Source: Kosakonia cowanii JCM 10956 = DSM 18146
GTDB taxonomy: Bacteria > Pseudomonadota > Gammaproteobacteria > Enterobacterales > Enterobacteriaceae
Direction of reading: 5' to 3'
Length of the DNA stretch: 64,000 bases
Assembly: GCF_001975225.1 (NCBI RefSeq)
Contig: NZ_CP019445.1
Span: 3,658,001-3,722,000 of the forward strand
The notes beneath the pieces were generated by a model, which worked only from the letters and a program-made list of their open reading frames with translations, ran no database searches and was not told where the DNA came from. A program made the position numbers and the translations under genes. This document shows, piece after piece, positions 1-9,610 of this stretch. Within the stretch, counting starts at the first letter, position 1. Each line of letters begins with the position of its first letter.

Positions 1-3
1 CAT
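1..3 (-). CDS. pspB: pspB start codon (gene runs off the left edge)
   Basis: The first three bases read as an ATG on the minus strand. They are preceded by a strong ribosome binding site (AAGGAG, positions 9-14) just downstream of the pspA stop. In the psp operon pspB follows pspA, and PspB is a small inner-membrane partner of PspC. Only the start codon is in the window, so the name rests on position alone. Confidence 0.5.
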
Positions 4-55
4 GTGTACTCCTTACAGGGATGCCAGCGGCATCTTCTGATGCCGCCGCTCGTTA

Positions 56-724
56 TTATTGGTTGTCCTGTTTCATTCTGGCTTTCAGTTGCGCCAGTTG
101 CTCGCTGATTTCATCATCTGCCTGCAGATCGGCAAACTGCTGATCCAGCGGTTTTTGCTTACCAAAACCGTGGCTTTCCGCTTCGGCTTCCATCTGGTCG
201 ATACGACGCTCGAAGGACTCAAAGCGTGCCATCGCTTCATCCATTTTGCCGCTGTCGAGCTGACGGCGCACATCGCGCGAGGAGCTTGCCGCCTGGTGAC
301 GCAGCGTCAGCGCCTGCTGGCGGGCGCGGGTTTCGCTCAGTTTGTTCTCCAGCTCGCCAATCTCTTTCTTCATGCGCGCCAGGCTTTCGTCAACCAGCGT
401 CACTTCCTGCTCCAGCGTCTCGATAAGCGTGGTCACTTTCTGTTTTTCGATCAGCGCCGCACGCGCCAGATCCTCTTTCTCTTTACGCAGCGCCAGTTCG
501 GCTTTCTCCTGCCATTCGGCTTGCTGCGCGCTCGCCTGCTCAATACGGCGCGTTAACTGTTTCTTTTCAGCCAGCGCACGTGCAGAGGTGGAACGCACTT
601 CAACCAGCGTGTCTTCCATCTCCTGGATCATCAGGCGGACCAGTTTTTGCGGATCTTCCGCTTTCTCCAGCAGCGAGTTGATGTTGGCGTTCACGATGTC
701 GGCAAAACGAGAAAAAATACCCAT
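56..724 (-). CDS. pspA: Phage shock protein A, membrane-stress effector and PspF inhibitor
   Basis: PspA (222 residues, usual family length) is the peripheral inner-membrane protein of the IM30/PspA/ESCRT-III superfamily. It binds PspF to keep the operon off and, when the membrane is damaged, moves to it and limits proton leakage. The sequence starts with the amphipathic helix [19 protein letters not shown] and continues as long charged coiled-coil helices (roughly residues 25-185, rich in Glu, Lys, Arg and Gln). It is first in the psp operon. A sigma-54 promoter lies 54 bases upstream, and the activator gene pspF is divergent on the other side of it. The start is the only good Met at the conserved N-terminus. 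Confidence 0.97.
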   Translation of the reverse strand: MGIFSRFADIVNANINSLLEKAEDPQKLVRLMIQEMEDTLVEVRSTSARALAEKKQLTRRIEQASAQQAEWQEKAELALRKEKEDLARAALIEKQKVTTLIETLEQEVTLVDESLARMKKEIGELENKLSETRARQQALTLRHQAASSSRDVRRQLDSGKMDEAMARFESFERRIDQMEAEAESHGFGKQKPLDQQFADLQADDEISEQLAQLKARMKQDNQ

Positions 725-777
725 AATCTAATCCTCTTGATTTCTGTTATCGGGCTGAGCCCTGCTGCCTGATTAAT

Positions 778-793
778 ACAATCTCCGTGCCAA
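778..793 (-). promoter_or_regulatory. Sigma-54 promoter of the psp operon
   Basis: Read on the minus strand the site is TTGGCACGGAGATTGT, an excellent -24/-12 element (TGGCAC-N5-TTG). It lies in the pspA-pspF divergent intergenic region and points toward pspA. Sigma-54 control by PspF with IHF is established for this operon. I did not resolve the upstream PspF sites, although they should lie between here and the pspF start. Confidence 0.9.
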
Positions 794-891
794 CTTTTCA
801 TCTTCTTGATTATAAAGGGAATGAATGATTTTACCTTAACCATAACTTAGACTAGAGTGGTTAAAGAGACCAACTTGTGGCGAATTTCATC

Positions 892-1881
892 ATGGCAGAA
901 CAGAAAGATAACCTTCTTGGCGAAGCCAACAGCTTTATTGAGGTGCTGGAACAGGTTTCCCGCCTTGCACCGATCGATAAACCGGTGCTGATTATCGGCG
1001 AGCGCGGCACCGGTAAAGAGCTGATTGCCAACCGCCTGCACTACCTCTCCTCGCGCTGGCAGGGGCCGTTTATCTCCTTAAACTGCGCGGCGCTGAATGA
1101 AAACTTGCTCGACAGCGAACTGTTTGGTCATGAAGCGGGCGCCTTTACCGGTGCGCAGAAGCGCCACCCTGGCCGCTTTGAGCGCGCCGACGGCGGCACG
1201 CTGTTTCTGGATGAGCTGGCAACCGCGCCGATGCTGGTGCAGGAGAAATTGCTACGAGTGATTGAGTATGGCGAGCTGGAGCGCGTCGGCGGCAGCCAGC
1301 CGCTGCAGGTTAATGTGCGGCTGGTGTGCGCCACCAACGCCGATCTGCCGCAGATGGTGCAGGAAGGAACCTTTCGCGCCGACCTGCTCGACCGGCTGGC
1401 CTTTGATGTGGTGCTGTTACCGCCGCTGCGCCAGCGCCAGAGCGACATCATGCTGATGGCTGATCATTTCGCCATCCAGATGTGCCGCGAGCTGCATATG
1501 CCGCTCTTTCCCGGCTTTACGGAGCATGCCCGCGACGTGCTGATGAACTATGGGTGGCCGGGAAACATCCGCGAACTGAAAAACGTGGTGGAGCGATCGG
1601 TCTACCGTCACGGCAGCAGCGATACGCCGCTGGACACTATTATCCTCGACCCTTTCCGCCGCGATGTGAGTGAGAAAGCGCCAGCGCCGAGGCAAGAAAA
1701 TAGCGCAACTTCGCTGCCAGAGCTGCCGCTGGACCTGCGACAGTTTCAGCTCGATCAGGAGAAAAACCTGCTCGAGCAGAGCCTGCAACAGGCCGAATTT
1801 AATCAGAAACGGGCGGCAGAGCGGCTTGGTTTAACCTATCACCAGCTACGCGCACTGCTGAAAAAGCATCAAATACGCTGA
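892..1881 (+). CDS. pspF: Sigma-54 enhancer-binding activator of the psp operon
   Basis: PspF activates sigma-54 RNA polymerase at the psp promoters and is held inactive by PspA. It has a AAA+ domain with Walker A GERGTGKE (residues 36-43), the sigma-54 contact loop GAFTGA (83-88) and the Walker B region GGTLFLDEL. The C-terminal Fis-type helix-turn-helix is NQKRAAERLGLTYHQLRALL. There is no N-terminal receiver domain, as usual for PspF. I chose the ATG at 892 because MAEQKDNLLGEANSF matches the family N-terminus; an in-frame GTG at 877 would add five residues. The gene is divergent from pspA and shares its control region. Confidence 0.95.
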   Translation: MAEQKDNLLGEANSFIEVLEQVSRLAPIDKPVLIIGERGTGKELIANRLHYLSSRWQGPFISLNCAALNENLLDSELFGHEAGAFTGAQKRHPGRFERADGGTLFLDELATAPMLVQEKLLRVIEYGELERVGGSQPLQVNVRLVCATNADLPQMVQEGTFRADLLDRLAFDVVLLPPLRQRQSDIMLMADHFAIQMCRELHMPLFPGFTEHARDVLMNYGWPGNIRELKNVVERSVYRHGSSDTPLDTIILDPFRRDVSEKAPAPRQENSATSLPELPLDLRQFQLDQEKNLLEQSLQQAEFNQKRAAERLGLTYHQLRALLKKHQIR

Positions 1882-1979
1882 AATCGTCGACAATAACAGC
1901 AGTTGTCCGCAGACATTTGTACGTAGCCCAGGTAAGTGCGATACACTTTGCCCATTATTTTAAAACCGTTGAAAAAATC

Positions 1980-3611
1980 ATGCGTCTGGTTTTCTCTTCC
2001 CTGCTTTTCACCGCACTGCTGGCGACCGGTACGGCTCAGGCTGCGCCCGCGGCCACGTCAGATATCCGCGAAAGTGGCTTTGTCTATTGCGTGAATGGCC
2101 AGGTTAATACCTTTAACCCGCAAAAAGCGAGCAGCGGGCTGATTGTCGACACCCTCGCCGCGCAGCTCTACAGCCGCCTGCTGGATGTTGACCCTTATAC
2201 TTATCGTCTGGTGCCGGAGCTGGCGGAGAGCTGGGAGGTGCTGGATAACGGCGCGACCTACCGGTTTCGCCTGCGCAGCGGCGTCAATTTCCAGCATACC
2301 GCGTGGTTTACCCCCACCCGGACGCTGAATGCCGACGACGTGGTCTTTACCTTCCAGCGCATTTTCGATCGCCACCATCCATGGCATAACGTCAATGGCG
2401 ACAGCTTCCCCTATTTCGACAGCCTGCAATTTGCCGACTCGGTGGAGAGCGTGCGTAAGCTGGATAACCGCACCGTCGAGTTTCGCCTGAAAAAGCCGGA
2501 TGCCTCCTTCTTATGGCATCTCGCTACCCACTACGCCTCGGTGATGTCGGCAGAATATGCCGCGCAATTGCAAAAAATCGACCGCCAGGAGCTGATTGAC
2601 CGCCAGCCGGTCGGCACCGGGCCGTTCCAGCTGGATGAGTATCGCGCCGGGCAGTATGTTCGGTTACAACGTCACGAAAAGTTCTGGCTCGGCAAACCGC
2701 TGATGCAACAGGTGGTGGTCGATCTCGGCTCGGGCGGTACCGGACGTTTATCGAAACTGCTCACCGGCGAGTGCGATGTGCTGGCGTGGCCTGCTGCCAG
2801 CCAGTTAACCATTTTGCGTGACGACCCGCGGCTGCGTTTAACCCTGCGCCCGGGGATGAACATTGCCTATCTGGCGTTTAACACCAACAAACCGCCGCTC
2901 AATAACCCGGCGGTGCGCCACGCGTTAGCCCTGTCGATCAATAATCAGCGCCTGATGCAGTCGATCTATTACGGCACGGCGGAAACTGCGGCGTCGATCC
3001 TGCCTCGCGCCTCCTGGGCGTACGATAACGATGCCAAAATTACCGAATATGACCCGAAACAGGCCCGCGAGCGCCTGAAAGCGCTGGGGCTGGAGAACCT
3101 CACCCTGCAACTGTGGGTGCCAACCAGCTCGCAGCCCTGGAACCCCAGCCCGCTGAAAACCGCCGAACTGATTCAGGCAGATATGGCGCAGGTGGGTGTA
3201 AAAGTGGTGATTGTGCCGGTTGAGGGGCGCTTCCAGGAGGCGCGCCTGATGGATATGAACCACGACTTGACGCTCACCGGCTGGGCGACGGACAGTAACG
3301 ATCCGGACAGCTTCTTCCGCCCGCTGTTGAGCTGTGCGGCGATTGATTCACAAACCAACTTTGCTCACTGGTGCCAGCGCGAGTTTGATGAGGTGCTGCA
3401 AAAAGCGCTCGCCTCGCAGCAGCTGGCATCGCGCATCGATGAGTATGATGAAGCCCAGCAGATCCTCGCCCGGGAACTGCCGGTGCTGCCGCTCGCCTCC
3501 TCCCTGCGCCTGCAGGCATACCGGTACGATATTAAAGGCCTGGTGCTGAGCCCGTTCGGCAGCGCCTCTTTCGCTGGCGTGTCGCGGGATAAAAAAGAGG
3601 TGTCGCCGTGA
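1980..3611 (+). CDS. sapA: SapA, periplasmic solute-binding protein of the Sap ABC transporter
   Basis: This 543-residue family 5 extracytoplasmic binding protein (OppA/DppA type) belongs to the Sap system. In Salmonella and Haemophilus Sap is linked to antimicrobial-peptide resistance and potassium uptake; in E. coli SapBCDF is reported as a putrescine exporter. A signal peptide is visible at residues 1-22 ([20 protein letters not shown], then AA). The body carries family features such as [11 protein letters not shown]. The chosen ATG begins the signal peptide; an upstream TTG at 1917 would place 21 odd residues before it. It is the first gene of sapABCDF and overlaps sapB by four bases. Unlike K-12, it follows pspF directly with no puu genes between. 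Confidence 0.94.
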   Translation: MRLVFSSLLFTALLATGTAQAAPAATSDIRESGFVYCVNGQVNTFNPQKASSGLIVDTLAAQLYSRLLDVDPYTYRLVPELAESWEVLDNGATYRFRLRSGVNFQHTAWFTPTRTLNADDVVFTFQRIFDRHHPWHNVNGDSFPYFDSLQFADSVESVRKLDNRTVEFRLKKPDASFLWHLATHYASVMSAEYAAQLQKIDRQELIDRQPVGTGPFQLDEYRAGQYVRLQRHEKFWLGKPLMQQVVVDLGSGGTGRLSKLLTGECDVLAWPAASQLTILRDDPRLRLTLRPGMNIAYLAFNTNKPPLNNPAVRHALALSINNQRLMQSIYYGTAETAASILPRASWAYDNDAKITEYDPKQARERLKALGLENLTLQLWVPTSSQPWNPSPLKTAELIQADMAQVGVKVVIVPVEGRFQEARLMDMNHDLTLTGWATDSNDPDSFFRPLLSCAAIDSQTNFAHWCQREFDEVLQKALASQQLASRIDEYDEAQQILARELPVLPLASSLRLQAYRYDIKGLVLSPFGSASFAGVSRDKKEVSP

Positions 3612-4573
3612 TTATTTTTACTTTGCGTCGTTTGCTGCTGCTGCTGGTCACCCTCTTTTTACTGACCTTTGTTGGCTTCAGCCTGAGCTACTTTACCCCC
3701 CATGCGCCTTTACAGGGCGCGACGCTGTGGAATGCGTGGATCTTCTGGTTTAACGGTCTGCTGCACTGGGATTTTGGCGTCTCGAGCATTAATGGACAGC
3801 TGATCTCCGAGCAGTTGCAGGAAGTTTTCCCGGCGACGATGGAGCTCTGTATCCTCGCCTTTGGCTCGGCGTTACTGGTCGGTATTCCGGTGGGGATGCT
3901 GGCGGGCGTCATGCGTGGCCGCTGGCAGGATAAAGCCATCAGCGCCGTCGCGCTGCTCGGCTTCTCCATTCCGGTCTTCTGGCTGGCGCTGCTGCTTACC
4001 CTCTTCTTCTCTCTCAATCTCGGCTGGCTGCCGGTCTCCGGGCGTTTTGATCTGCTGTATGAAGTGAAAACTGTTACCGGTTTTTCACTGATTGATGCCT
4101 GGATTTCTGACTCGCCGTGGCGCGATGAGATGCTGATGAGCGCTCTGCGTCACGTCATCCTGCCAGTGGTGACGCTGGCGGTGGCGCCGACCACCGAAGT
4201 GATCCGCCTGATGCGTATCAGCACCATTGAGGTCTTTGAGAAAAACTACATTAAAGCAGCGGCGACGCGCGGCTTGTCCCGCTTTACCATTCTGCGCCGC
4301 CATGTGCTGCACAATGCCCTGCCGCCGGTGATCCCGCGTCTGGGTCTGCAATTCTCCACCATGCTGACGCTGGCGATGATCACTGAAGTGGTCTTTAGCT
4401 GGCCGGGGCTGGGCCGCTGGCTGATCAACGCTATCCGCCAGCAGGATTATGCCGCGATCTCCGCCGGCGTGATGGTTATCGGTTCATTAGTGATTATCGT
4501 CAACGTGCTCTCCGATATTCTTGGCGCGCTGGCGAACCCGTTAAAACATAAGGAATGGTATGCCTTACGATAG
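3608..4573 (+). CDS. sapB: SapB, inner-membrane permease of the Sap transporter
   Basis: SapB (321 residues) is one of two membrane subunits of the Sap ABC importer-type complex, related to OppB/DppB. It starts at a GTG that overlaps the sapA stop (GTGA), which implies translational coupling. Several hydrophobic helices are visible, the first at about residues 9-27. The EAA-type cytoplasmic loop that contacts the ATPases appears as [21 protein letters not shown]. The order sapA-B-C-D-F is intact and the genes overlap throughout. Confidence 0.95.
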   Translation: MIIFTLRRLLLLLVTLFLLTFVGFSLSYFTPHAPLQGATLWNAWIFWFNGLLHWDFGVSSINGQLISEQLQEVFPATMELCILAFGSALLVGIPVGMLAGVMRGRWQDKAISAVALLGFSIPVFWLALLLTLFFSLNLGWLPVSGRFDLLYEVKTVTGFSLIDAWISDSPWRDEMLMSALRHVILPVVTLAVAPTTEVIRLMRISTIEVFEKNYIKAAATRGLSRFTILRRHVLHNALPPVIPRLGLQFSTMLTLAMITEVVFSWPGLGRWLINAIRQQDYAAISAGVMVIGSLVIIVNVLSDILGALANPLKHKEWYALR

Positions 4574-5450
4574 CGTCTACAGCGAAAAACGTGCGCCCGG
4601 CGCGCTGCGTACCGCGTGGCGCCACTTTTATGGCGATCCCACGGCGATGATCGGCCTCTATGGCTGCGGCGCGCTGGCGCTGCTCTGCCTGTTCGGTCAC
4701 TGGTTCGCCCCTTACGGCATCGACCAGCAGTTTCTCGGCTATCAACTCCTGCCGCCGTCGTGGTCGCGCTACGGCGATGTGTCGTTTTTCCTCGGCACCG
4801 ACGATCTCGGCCGCGATGTGCTAAGCCGCCTGCTGAGCGGCGCGGCGCCTACTGTTGGCGGCGCATTTCTGGTTACGCTCGCTGCCACGGTGTGCGGGCT
4901 GCTGCTCGGCGTGTTCGCCGGGGCAACGCACGGGCTGCGTTCGGCGGTGCTGAACCATATTCTCGATACCCTGCTTTCGCTGCCAACCCTGCTGCTGGCG
5001 ATTATTGTGGTGGCCTTTGTTGGCCCGCATCTCTCTCATGCGATGTTTGCCGTCTGGCTGGCGCTGCTGCCGCGCATGGTGCGCTCGGTCTACAGCCTGG
5101 TGCATGACGAGCTGGAAAAAGAGTATGTCGTTGCCGCCCGTCTCGATGGCGCGTCAACGATGAATATTTTGTGGTACGCCATTCTGCCGAATATCACTGC
5201 CGGTATGGTGACAGAGATTACCCGCGCGCTGTCGATGGCAATCCTTGATATTGCCGCGCTGGGCTTTCTCGATCTCGGCGCGCAGCTCCCCTCCCCGGAG
5301 TGGGGCGCGATGCTGGGCGATGCGCTGGAGCTGATCTATGTTGCGCCGTGGACAGTGATGCTGCCGGGCGCGGCAATTATGGTGAGCGTGCTGCTGGTTA
5401 ACGTGCTGGGCGATGGCATCCGTCGCGCCATCACTGCGGGGGTGGAGTAA
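4560..5450 (+). CDS. sapC: SapC, inner-membrane permease of the Sap transporter
   Basis: SapC (296 residues) is the second membrane subunit, related to OppC/DppC. It has the soluble N-terminal segment and first helix of that family, followed by the [18 protein letters not shown] motif typical of OppC-type permeases. The coupling loop appears near [17 protein letters not shown]. The start codon lies inside the end of sapB (14-base overlap), so the two are probably translated together. Confidence 0.95.
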   Translation: MPYDSVYSEKRAPGALRTAWRHFYGDPTAMIGLYGCGALALLCLFGHWFAPYGIDQQFLGYQLLPPSWSRYGDVSFFLGTDDLGRDVLSRLLSGAAPTVGGAFLVTLAATVCGLLLGVFAGATHGLRSAVLNHILDTLLSLPTLLLAIIVVAFVGPHLSHAMFAVWLALLPRMVRSVYSLVHDELEKEYVVAARLDGASTMNILWYAILPNITAGMVTEITRALSMAILDIAALGFLDLGAQLPSPEWGAMLGDALELIYVAPWTVMLPGAAIMVSVLLVNVLGDGIRRAITAGVE

Positions 5451-6442
5451 TGCCGCTTCTTGATATCCGTAACCTGACTATTGAAGTCAAAACCGGTTCT
5501 GAATGGGTGAAAGCAGTCGACCGCGTCAGCCTGACCCTCGCCGAGGGGGAAATTCGCGGGCTGGTGGGTGAATCAGGCTCTGGTAAAAGCCTGATTGCGA
5601 AAGCGATCTGTGGCGTTACCAAGGATAACTGGCGCGTCACGGCGGACCGTATGCGCTTTGATGATATCGACCTGATGCGCCTCTCGGCGCGCGAGCGGCG
5701 CAAACTGCTTGGTCACAACGTGTCGATGATTTTCCAGGAGCCGCAATCCTGTCTTGATCCCTCCGAGCGTGTCGGCAAGCAGCTGATGCAAAACATCCCG
5801 CGCTGGACCTTTAAAGGCAAATGGTGGCAGCGCATGGGCTGGCGCAAACGCCGGGCGATTGAGCTGCTGCATCGCGTTGGTATTAAAGATCATAAAGATG
5901 CGATGCGCAGTTTCCCTTATGAGCTGACGGAGGGCGAGTGTCAGAAAGTGATGATCGCCATTGCGCTGGCCAACCAGCCGCGCCTGCTGATTGCCGATGA
6001 ACCGACCAACGCCATGGAGCCGACCACCCAGGCGCAGATTTTCCGCCTGCTCGACCGGCTGAACCAGAACAACAACACGACCATCATTTTGATCAGCCAT
6101 GATTTGCAGATGCTGAGCAAGTGGGCCGATCGTATCAATGTGATGTACTGCGGGCAGACGGTCGAGACCGCGCCGAGCGAAGATCTGATCGCCACGCCGC
6201 ATCACCCCTATACCCAGGCACTGATCCGCGCTATCCCCGATTTTGGCAGCGCGATGCCGCATAAAAGCCGCCTGAATACGCTGCCAGGCGCGATCCCGCT
6301 GCTTGAGCATCTGCCGATTGGCTGCCGTCTTGGGCCGCGCTGCCCTTATGCCCAGCGCAAATGTATTGAAACGCCGCGGCTTGCAGGACCGCGTAATCAC
6401 CTGTTTGCCTGCCATTTCCCGCTGAATATGGAGAGTGAGTGA
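5450..6442 (+). CDS. sapD: SapD, ATP-binding subunit of the Sap transporter
   Basis: SapD (330 residues) is an ABC ATPase of the peptide-transporter type. Walker A is [12 protein letters not shown] and Walker B is [13 protein letters not shown]. The C-terminal oligopeptide-ABC extension has the Cys pattern [15 protein letters not shown], which in OppD/DppD relatives can bind an iron-sulfur cluster. The ABC signature is non-canonical (LTEGECQ where LSGGQ is usual), a feature I recall in other SapD proteins. The ATG overlaps the sapC stop by one base. Confidence 0.95.
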   Translation: MPLLDIRNLTIEVKTGSEWVKAVDRVSLTLAEGEIRGLVGESGSGKSLIAKAICGVTKDNWRVTADRMRFDDIDLMRLSARERRKLLGHNVSMIFQEPQSCLDPSERVGKQLMQNIPRWTFKGKWWQRMGWRKRRAIELLHRVGIKDHKDAMRSFPYELTEGECQKVMIAIALANQPRLLIADEPTNAMEPTTQAQIFRLLDRLNQNNNTTIILISHDLQMLSKWADRINVMYCGQTVETAPSEDLIATPHHPYTQALIRAIPDFGSAMPHKSRLNTLPGAIPLLEHLPIGCRLGPRCPYAQRKCIETPRLAGPRNHLFACHFPLNMESE

Positions 6443-6443
6443 G

Positions 6444-7250
6444 ATGGTTGAAACCTTGCTTGAAGTGCGCAACCTGAGCAAAACTTTTCGCTACCGTACC
6501 GGCTGGTTCCGCCGCCAGACCGTGGAAGCGGTCAAGCCGCTCAGCTTTACCCTGCGTGAACGGCAGACGCTGGCGATTATTGGCGAGAACGGCTCCGGAA
6601 AATCGACGCTGGCGAAAATGCTGGCGGGAATGATTGCCCCTACCGCCGGTGAACTGGTGATTGACGATAAGCCGCTGCATTACGGCGATTACACCTTCCG
6701 TAGCCAGCATATCCGCATGATTTTTCAGGATCCGACCACCTCGCTTAACCCGCGCCAGCGCTTGTCGCAGATCCTCGACTTCCCTCTGCGCCTGAATACC
6801 GATCTCGAGCCGGAAGCGCGGCGTAAGCGCATTCTGGAAACCCTGCGCATGGTCGGCCTGCTGCCGGATCATGTCAGCTATTACCCGCACATGCTGGCAC
6901 CGGGGCAGAAACAGCGCCTTGGGCTGGCGCGTGCGCTGATCCTGCGCCCGAAAGTGATTATTGCTGACGAAGCGCTGGCCTCGCTCGATATGTCGATGCG
7001 TTCGCAGTTAATCAACCTGATGCTGGAATTACAGGAGAAACAGGGTATCTCTTATATTTATGTCACCCAGCATATCGGCATGATGAAACATATCAGCGAT
7101 CAGGTACTGGTGATGCATCAGGGGGAAGTGGTTGAGCGCGGCAGCACTGCCGATGTGCTCGCCTCGCCGCTGCACGATCTCACTAAACGCTTAATTGCCG
7201 GCCACTTTGGCGAAGCATTAACCGCCGACGCCTGGCGAAAAGACCGCTGA
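6444..7250 (+). CDS. sapF: SapF, ATP-binding subunit of the Sap transporter
   Basis: SapF (268 residues) is the second ATPase of the Sap complex. It has Walker A GENGSGKSTLAK, a divergent signature LAPGQKQRLGLARAL and Walker B VIIADEALASLD. In place of the usual Glu-Pro after Walker B it has Glu-Ala. I start it at MVETLLEVRNLSKTF one base after the sapD stop; an ATG at 6435 would add three residues and overlap sapD. It ends the operon, about 120 bases before fabI. Confidence 0.94.
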   Translation: MVETLLEVRNLSKTFRYRTGWFRRQTVEAVKPLSFTLRERQTLAIIGENGSGKSTLAKMLAGMIAPTAGELVIDDKPLHYGDYTFRSQHIRMIFQDPTTSLNPRQRLSQILDFPLRLNTDLEPEARRKRILETLRMVGLLPDHVSYYPHMLAPGQKQRLGLARALILRPKVIIADEALASLDMSMRSQLINLMLELQEKQGISYIYVTQHIGMMKHISDQVLVMHQGEVVERGSTADVLASPLHDLTKRLIAGHFGEALTADAWRKDR

Positions 7251-7373
7251 GACCAAACCTTTCAGTGGTCGGATTAACGGAGACGGCGACTCATGATAGA
7301 ATCGCCGCGTTTTAACGACGCTCGCCCCAACAGAGCCGCGAGCGCCACAACAATGAATATAAGGATTAAAGCT

Positions 7374-8162
7374 ATGGGTTTTCTTTCCGGTAAGCGCATT
7401 CTGGTGACTGGCGTAGCCAGCAAACTCTCCATCGCATACGGCATCGCACAGGCTATGCATCGCGAAGGCGCGGAGCTGGCGTTCACCTACCAGAACGACA
7501 AGCTGAAAGGCCGTGTTGAAGAGTTTGCCGCCCAGCTGGGTTCCAGCATCGTGCTGGAGTGTGATGTGGCGCAAGATGAGAGCATCGACGCCCTGTTTAC
7601 TGACCTGGCGAAAGTCTGGCCAAAATTTGACGGCTTCGTGCACTCCATCGGTTTCGCACCGGGCGATCAGCTGGACGGCGACTACGTTAACGCCGTAACC
7701 CGTGAAGGCTTCAAAATTGCCCACGACATCAGCTCCTACAGCTTTGTAGCGATGGCAAAAGCCTGCCGCGAAATGCTGAACCCGGGCTCCGCGCTGCTGA
7801 CCCTCTCCTACCTGGGCGCAGAGCGCGCTATCCCGAACTACAACGTGATGGGTCTGGCGAAAGCCTCTCTGGAAGCGAACGTGCGCTATATGGCGAACGC
7901 GATGGGTCCGGAAGGCGTGCGCGTCAACGGCATCTCCGCCGGTCCGATCCGCACCCTGGCGGCTTCCGGTATCAAAGACTTCCGTAAAATGCTGGCACAC
8001 TGCGAAGCGGTTACCCCGATTCGTCGCACCGTGACCATCGAAGACGTCGGCAACTCCGCGGCGTTCCTCTGCTCTGACCTCTCTGCCGGTATCTCCGGTG
8101 AAGTGGTTCACGTCGACGGCGGTTTCAACATCGCTGCGATGAACGAGCTGGAAATCAAATAA
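7374..8162 (+). CDS. fabI: Enoyl-[acyl-carrier-protein] reductase (NADH), the triclosan target
   Basis: FabI (262 residues) catalyses the last, NADH-dependent step of each fatty acid elongation cycle in the cytoplasm. It is an atypical short-chain dehydrogenase. The nucleotide site is [14 protein letters not shown], and the Tyr-x6-Lys pair lies in YNVMGLAK. The glycine of SIGFAPGD, where substitutions give triclosan resistance in E. coli (Gly93), is unchanged, so target-site resistance there is not predicted. The ATG at 7374 follows a purine-rich AAGGATTAAAGCT site; upstream in-frame residues do not resemble the family. It appears to be a single-gene unit closed by a strong terminator. Confidence 0.98.
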   Translation: MGFLSGKRILVTGVASKLSIAYGIAQAMHREGAELAFTYQNDKLKGRVEEFAAQLGSSIVLECDVAQDESIDALFTDLAKVWPKFDGFVHSIGFAPGDQLDGDYVNAVTREGFKIAHDISSYSFVAMAKACREMLNPGSALLTLSYLGAERAIPNYNVMGLAKASLEANVRYMANAMGPEGVRVNGISAGPIRTLAASGIKDFRKMLAHCEAVTPIRRTVTIEDVGNSAAFLCSDLSAGISGEVVHVDGGFNIAAMNELEIK

Positions 8163-8171
8163 TTCCCCAAT

Positions 8172-8199
8172 GCCCCTTCTGCCGAAGGGGCGTTTTTTT
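8172..8199 (+). terminator. Rho-independent terminator of fabI
   Basis: The stem GCCCCTTC/GAAGGGGC around a three-base loop is followed by seven T residues, ten bases after the fabI stop. Confidence 0.9.
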
Positions 8200-8339
8200 A
8201 TGCCTTTCTGATATTTGTTATCACCTAACAATCTTTTATCCCGCCTCCCCCTTACGCCAGGATTAAGCAGCACCACCGATCCGGCAAGCTAAGACCTGAC
8301 GTCGTCCCCGGATCGCCACTTTGAGACCAAGGAACGACC

Positions 8340-9500
8340 ATGGAACAACGCCGGATTGCAGGCAAAAGCCACTGGTATCATGAGACCCAGTCAAGCGCCA
8401 GCCGGGTACACGCGCTACCGTTGGTTCCCGAAGCCGCTACCGTTAATGACCCCTTTCTGCTCGACCTGACTGTGCCGGATGATCTGCATGGCGATGTCGA
8501 GGCCATTGCTGCGCCTGCACGCAAACTCTACGCCCTGCTCTTTCCGCAGCGGGTACAGACGACGCGGCTGCGTACCTTCAGCGCCTACGATCGGCTCAGC
8601 ACCGCGCTCACCGTGGCGCAGGTGTTTGGCGTCCAGCGTTTATGCAACCACTACGCGGCACGGCTCGCTCCCCTCGCAGCACCCGACTCATCGCGCGAGA
8701 GCAACTGCCGGCTGGCGCAAATTACACAATATGCGCGTCAGCTTGCCGCTTCGCCGTCGGTGATTGATACCCGGGCCCGCCAGCAGCTCGAAGAGGTGGG
8801 CCTGACGCTGTTCGATATTGTGCTCTTCAACCAGATTGTCGGGTTTATCGCCTTCCAGGCGCGGGTGCTCGCCATTTTGCAGGCGCTGCTGGGACAACCA
8901 GTGCGCTATATTCCCGGCATGGAGACGCAGCCGCCCGCCGACGCCAGCCTGTTTGCCGATGAAAACGCGGGCTGGCAACCGGCGATTGAGGGGGTTGATC
9001 CCCGTATTTCAAACGCCGCGCAAATGGGCTCCCTTGCCCACTGGCAGCCGCTGCCCGAGCTGCGCCAGCTTGCGCCGCTACTGGCGCACGAGCATCTGCT
9101 GCTTAACGAGCTGGGCGAGATTTGCCAGCAGGTGAACGCCATTACGCCGAATAAAACGCTGGGCTGGCTGGTCGGGGCCTCTACAGCGCGGATCAATGGC
9201 AGCACCGGCTGTTTTGCTGAGCGGCTGCAGCGCGGCGTTCACGCCGCCGGACTACGGGAAGCGCTGCGCCAGGGCGAACCTGCCCTCAGCGCGTTTCTGG
9301 CCGATAACGATAAAGAGCGCTCGCTGGTGCAAGCGGTGCAGGTGCTGACCTGCGCGCCGGACAGATTCAGCCCCGCTCAGCTTGCAGCACTCTCAGATGC
9401 GGGTTTTAGCCCCCAGGTAGCATTCAGTCTGCTGCTGCGCTGCGCCCTGTGCGGCTGGATCAACCGGCTGAAGATCGCCCTCGGCGAGCCTGCGGCGTAA
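8340..9500 (+). CDS. yciW: YciW, CMD/AhpD-like putative peroxidase-type protein
   Basis: This 386-residue protein sits between fabI and rnb, exactly where K-12 has yciW. YciW belongs to the carboxymuconolactone decarboxylase/AhpD-like alpha-helical fold. In E. coli its expression has been tied to CysB and cysteine metabolism, but its reaction is not established. The sequence is Ala/Leu-rich and helical. A conserved-looking stretch is FDIVLFNQIVGFIAFQARVL, and a second alpha domain sits in the C-terminal half. No signal peptide is visible. The ATG at 8340 follows AAGGAACGACC. Family assignment is from synteny plus overall sequence; function remains open. Confidence 0.85.
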   Translation: MEQRRIAGKSHWYHETQSSASRVHALPLVPEAATVNDPFLLDLTVPDDLHGDVEAIAAPARKLYALLFPQRVQTTRLRTFSAYDRLSTALTVAQVFGVQRLCNHYAARLAPLAAPDSSRESNCRLAQITQYARQLAASPSVIDTRARQQLEEVGLTLFDIVLFNQIVGFIAFQARVLAILQALLGQPVRYIPGMETQPPADASLFADENAGWQPAIEGVDPRISNAAQMGSLAHWQPLPELRQLAPLLAHEHLLLNELGEICQQVNAITPNKTLGWLVGASTARINGSTGCFAERLQRGVHAAGLREALRQGEPALSAFLADNDKERSLVQAVQVLTCAPDRFSPAQLAALSDAGFSPQVAFSLLLRCALCGWINRLKIALGEPAA

Positions 9501-9610
9501 GGCTATAAACCGGGCGGCGCGCAGGAGATTTTGCTGAAAGAGCGCTTGCTGCAACAGGCGGAATCGCGTAAAACTGTCAGCCGCTCTTTTAGCCACGAAA
9601 ATAGATGATT

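Noticed and set aside
7218..8276. A 352-codon open frame antisense to fabI
   Set aside because: It mirrors the codon bias of fabI, has His/Arg/Gly-rich low-complexity composition and no ribosome site; it is a shadow frame of a high-expression GC-rich gene.
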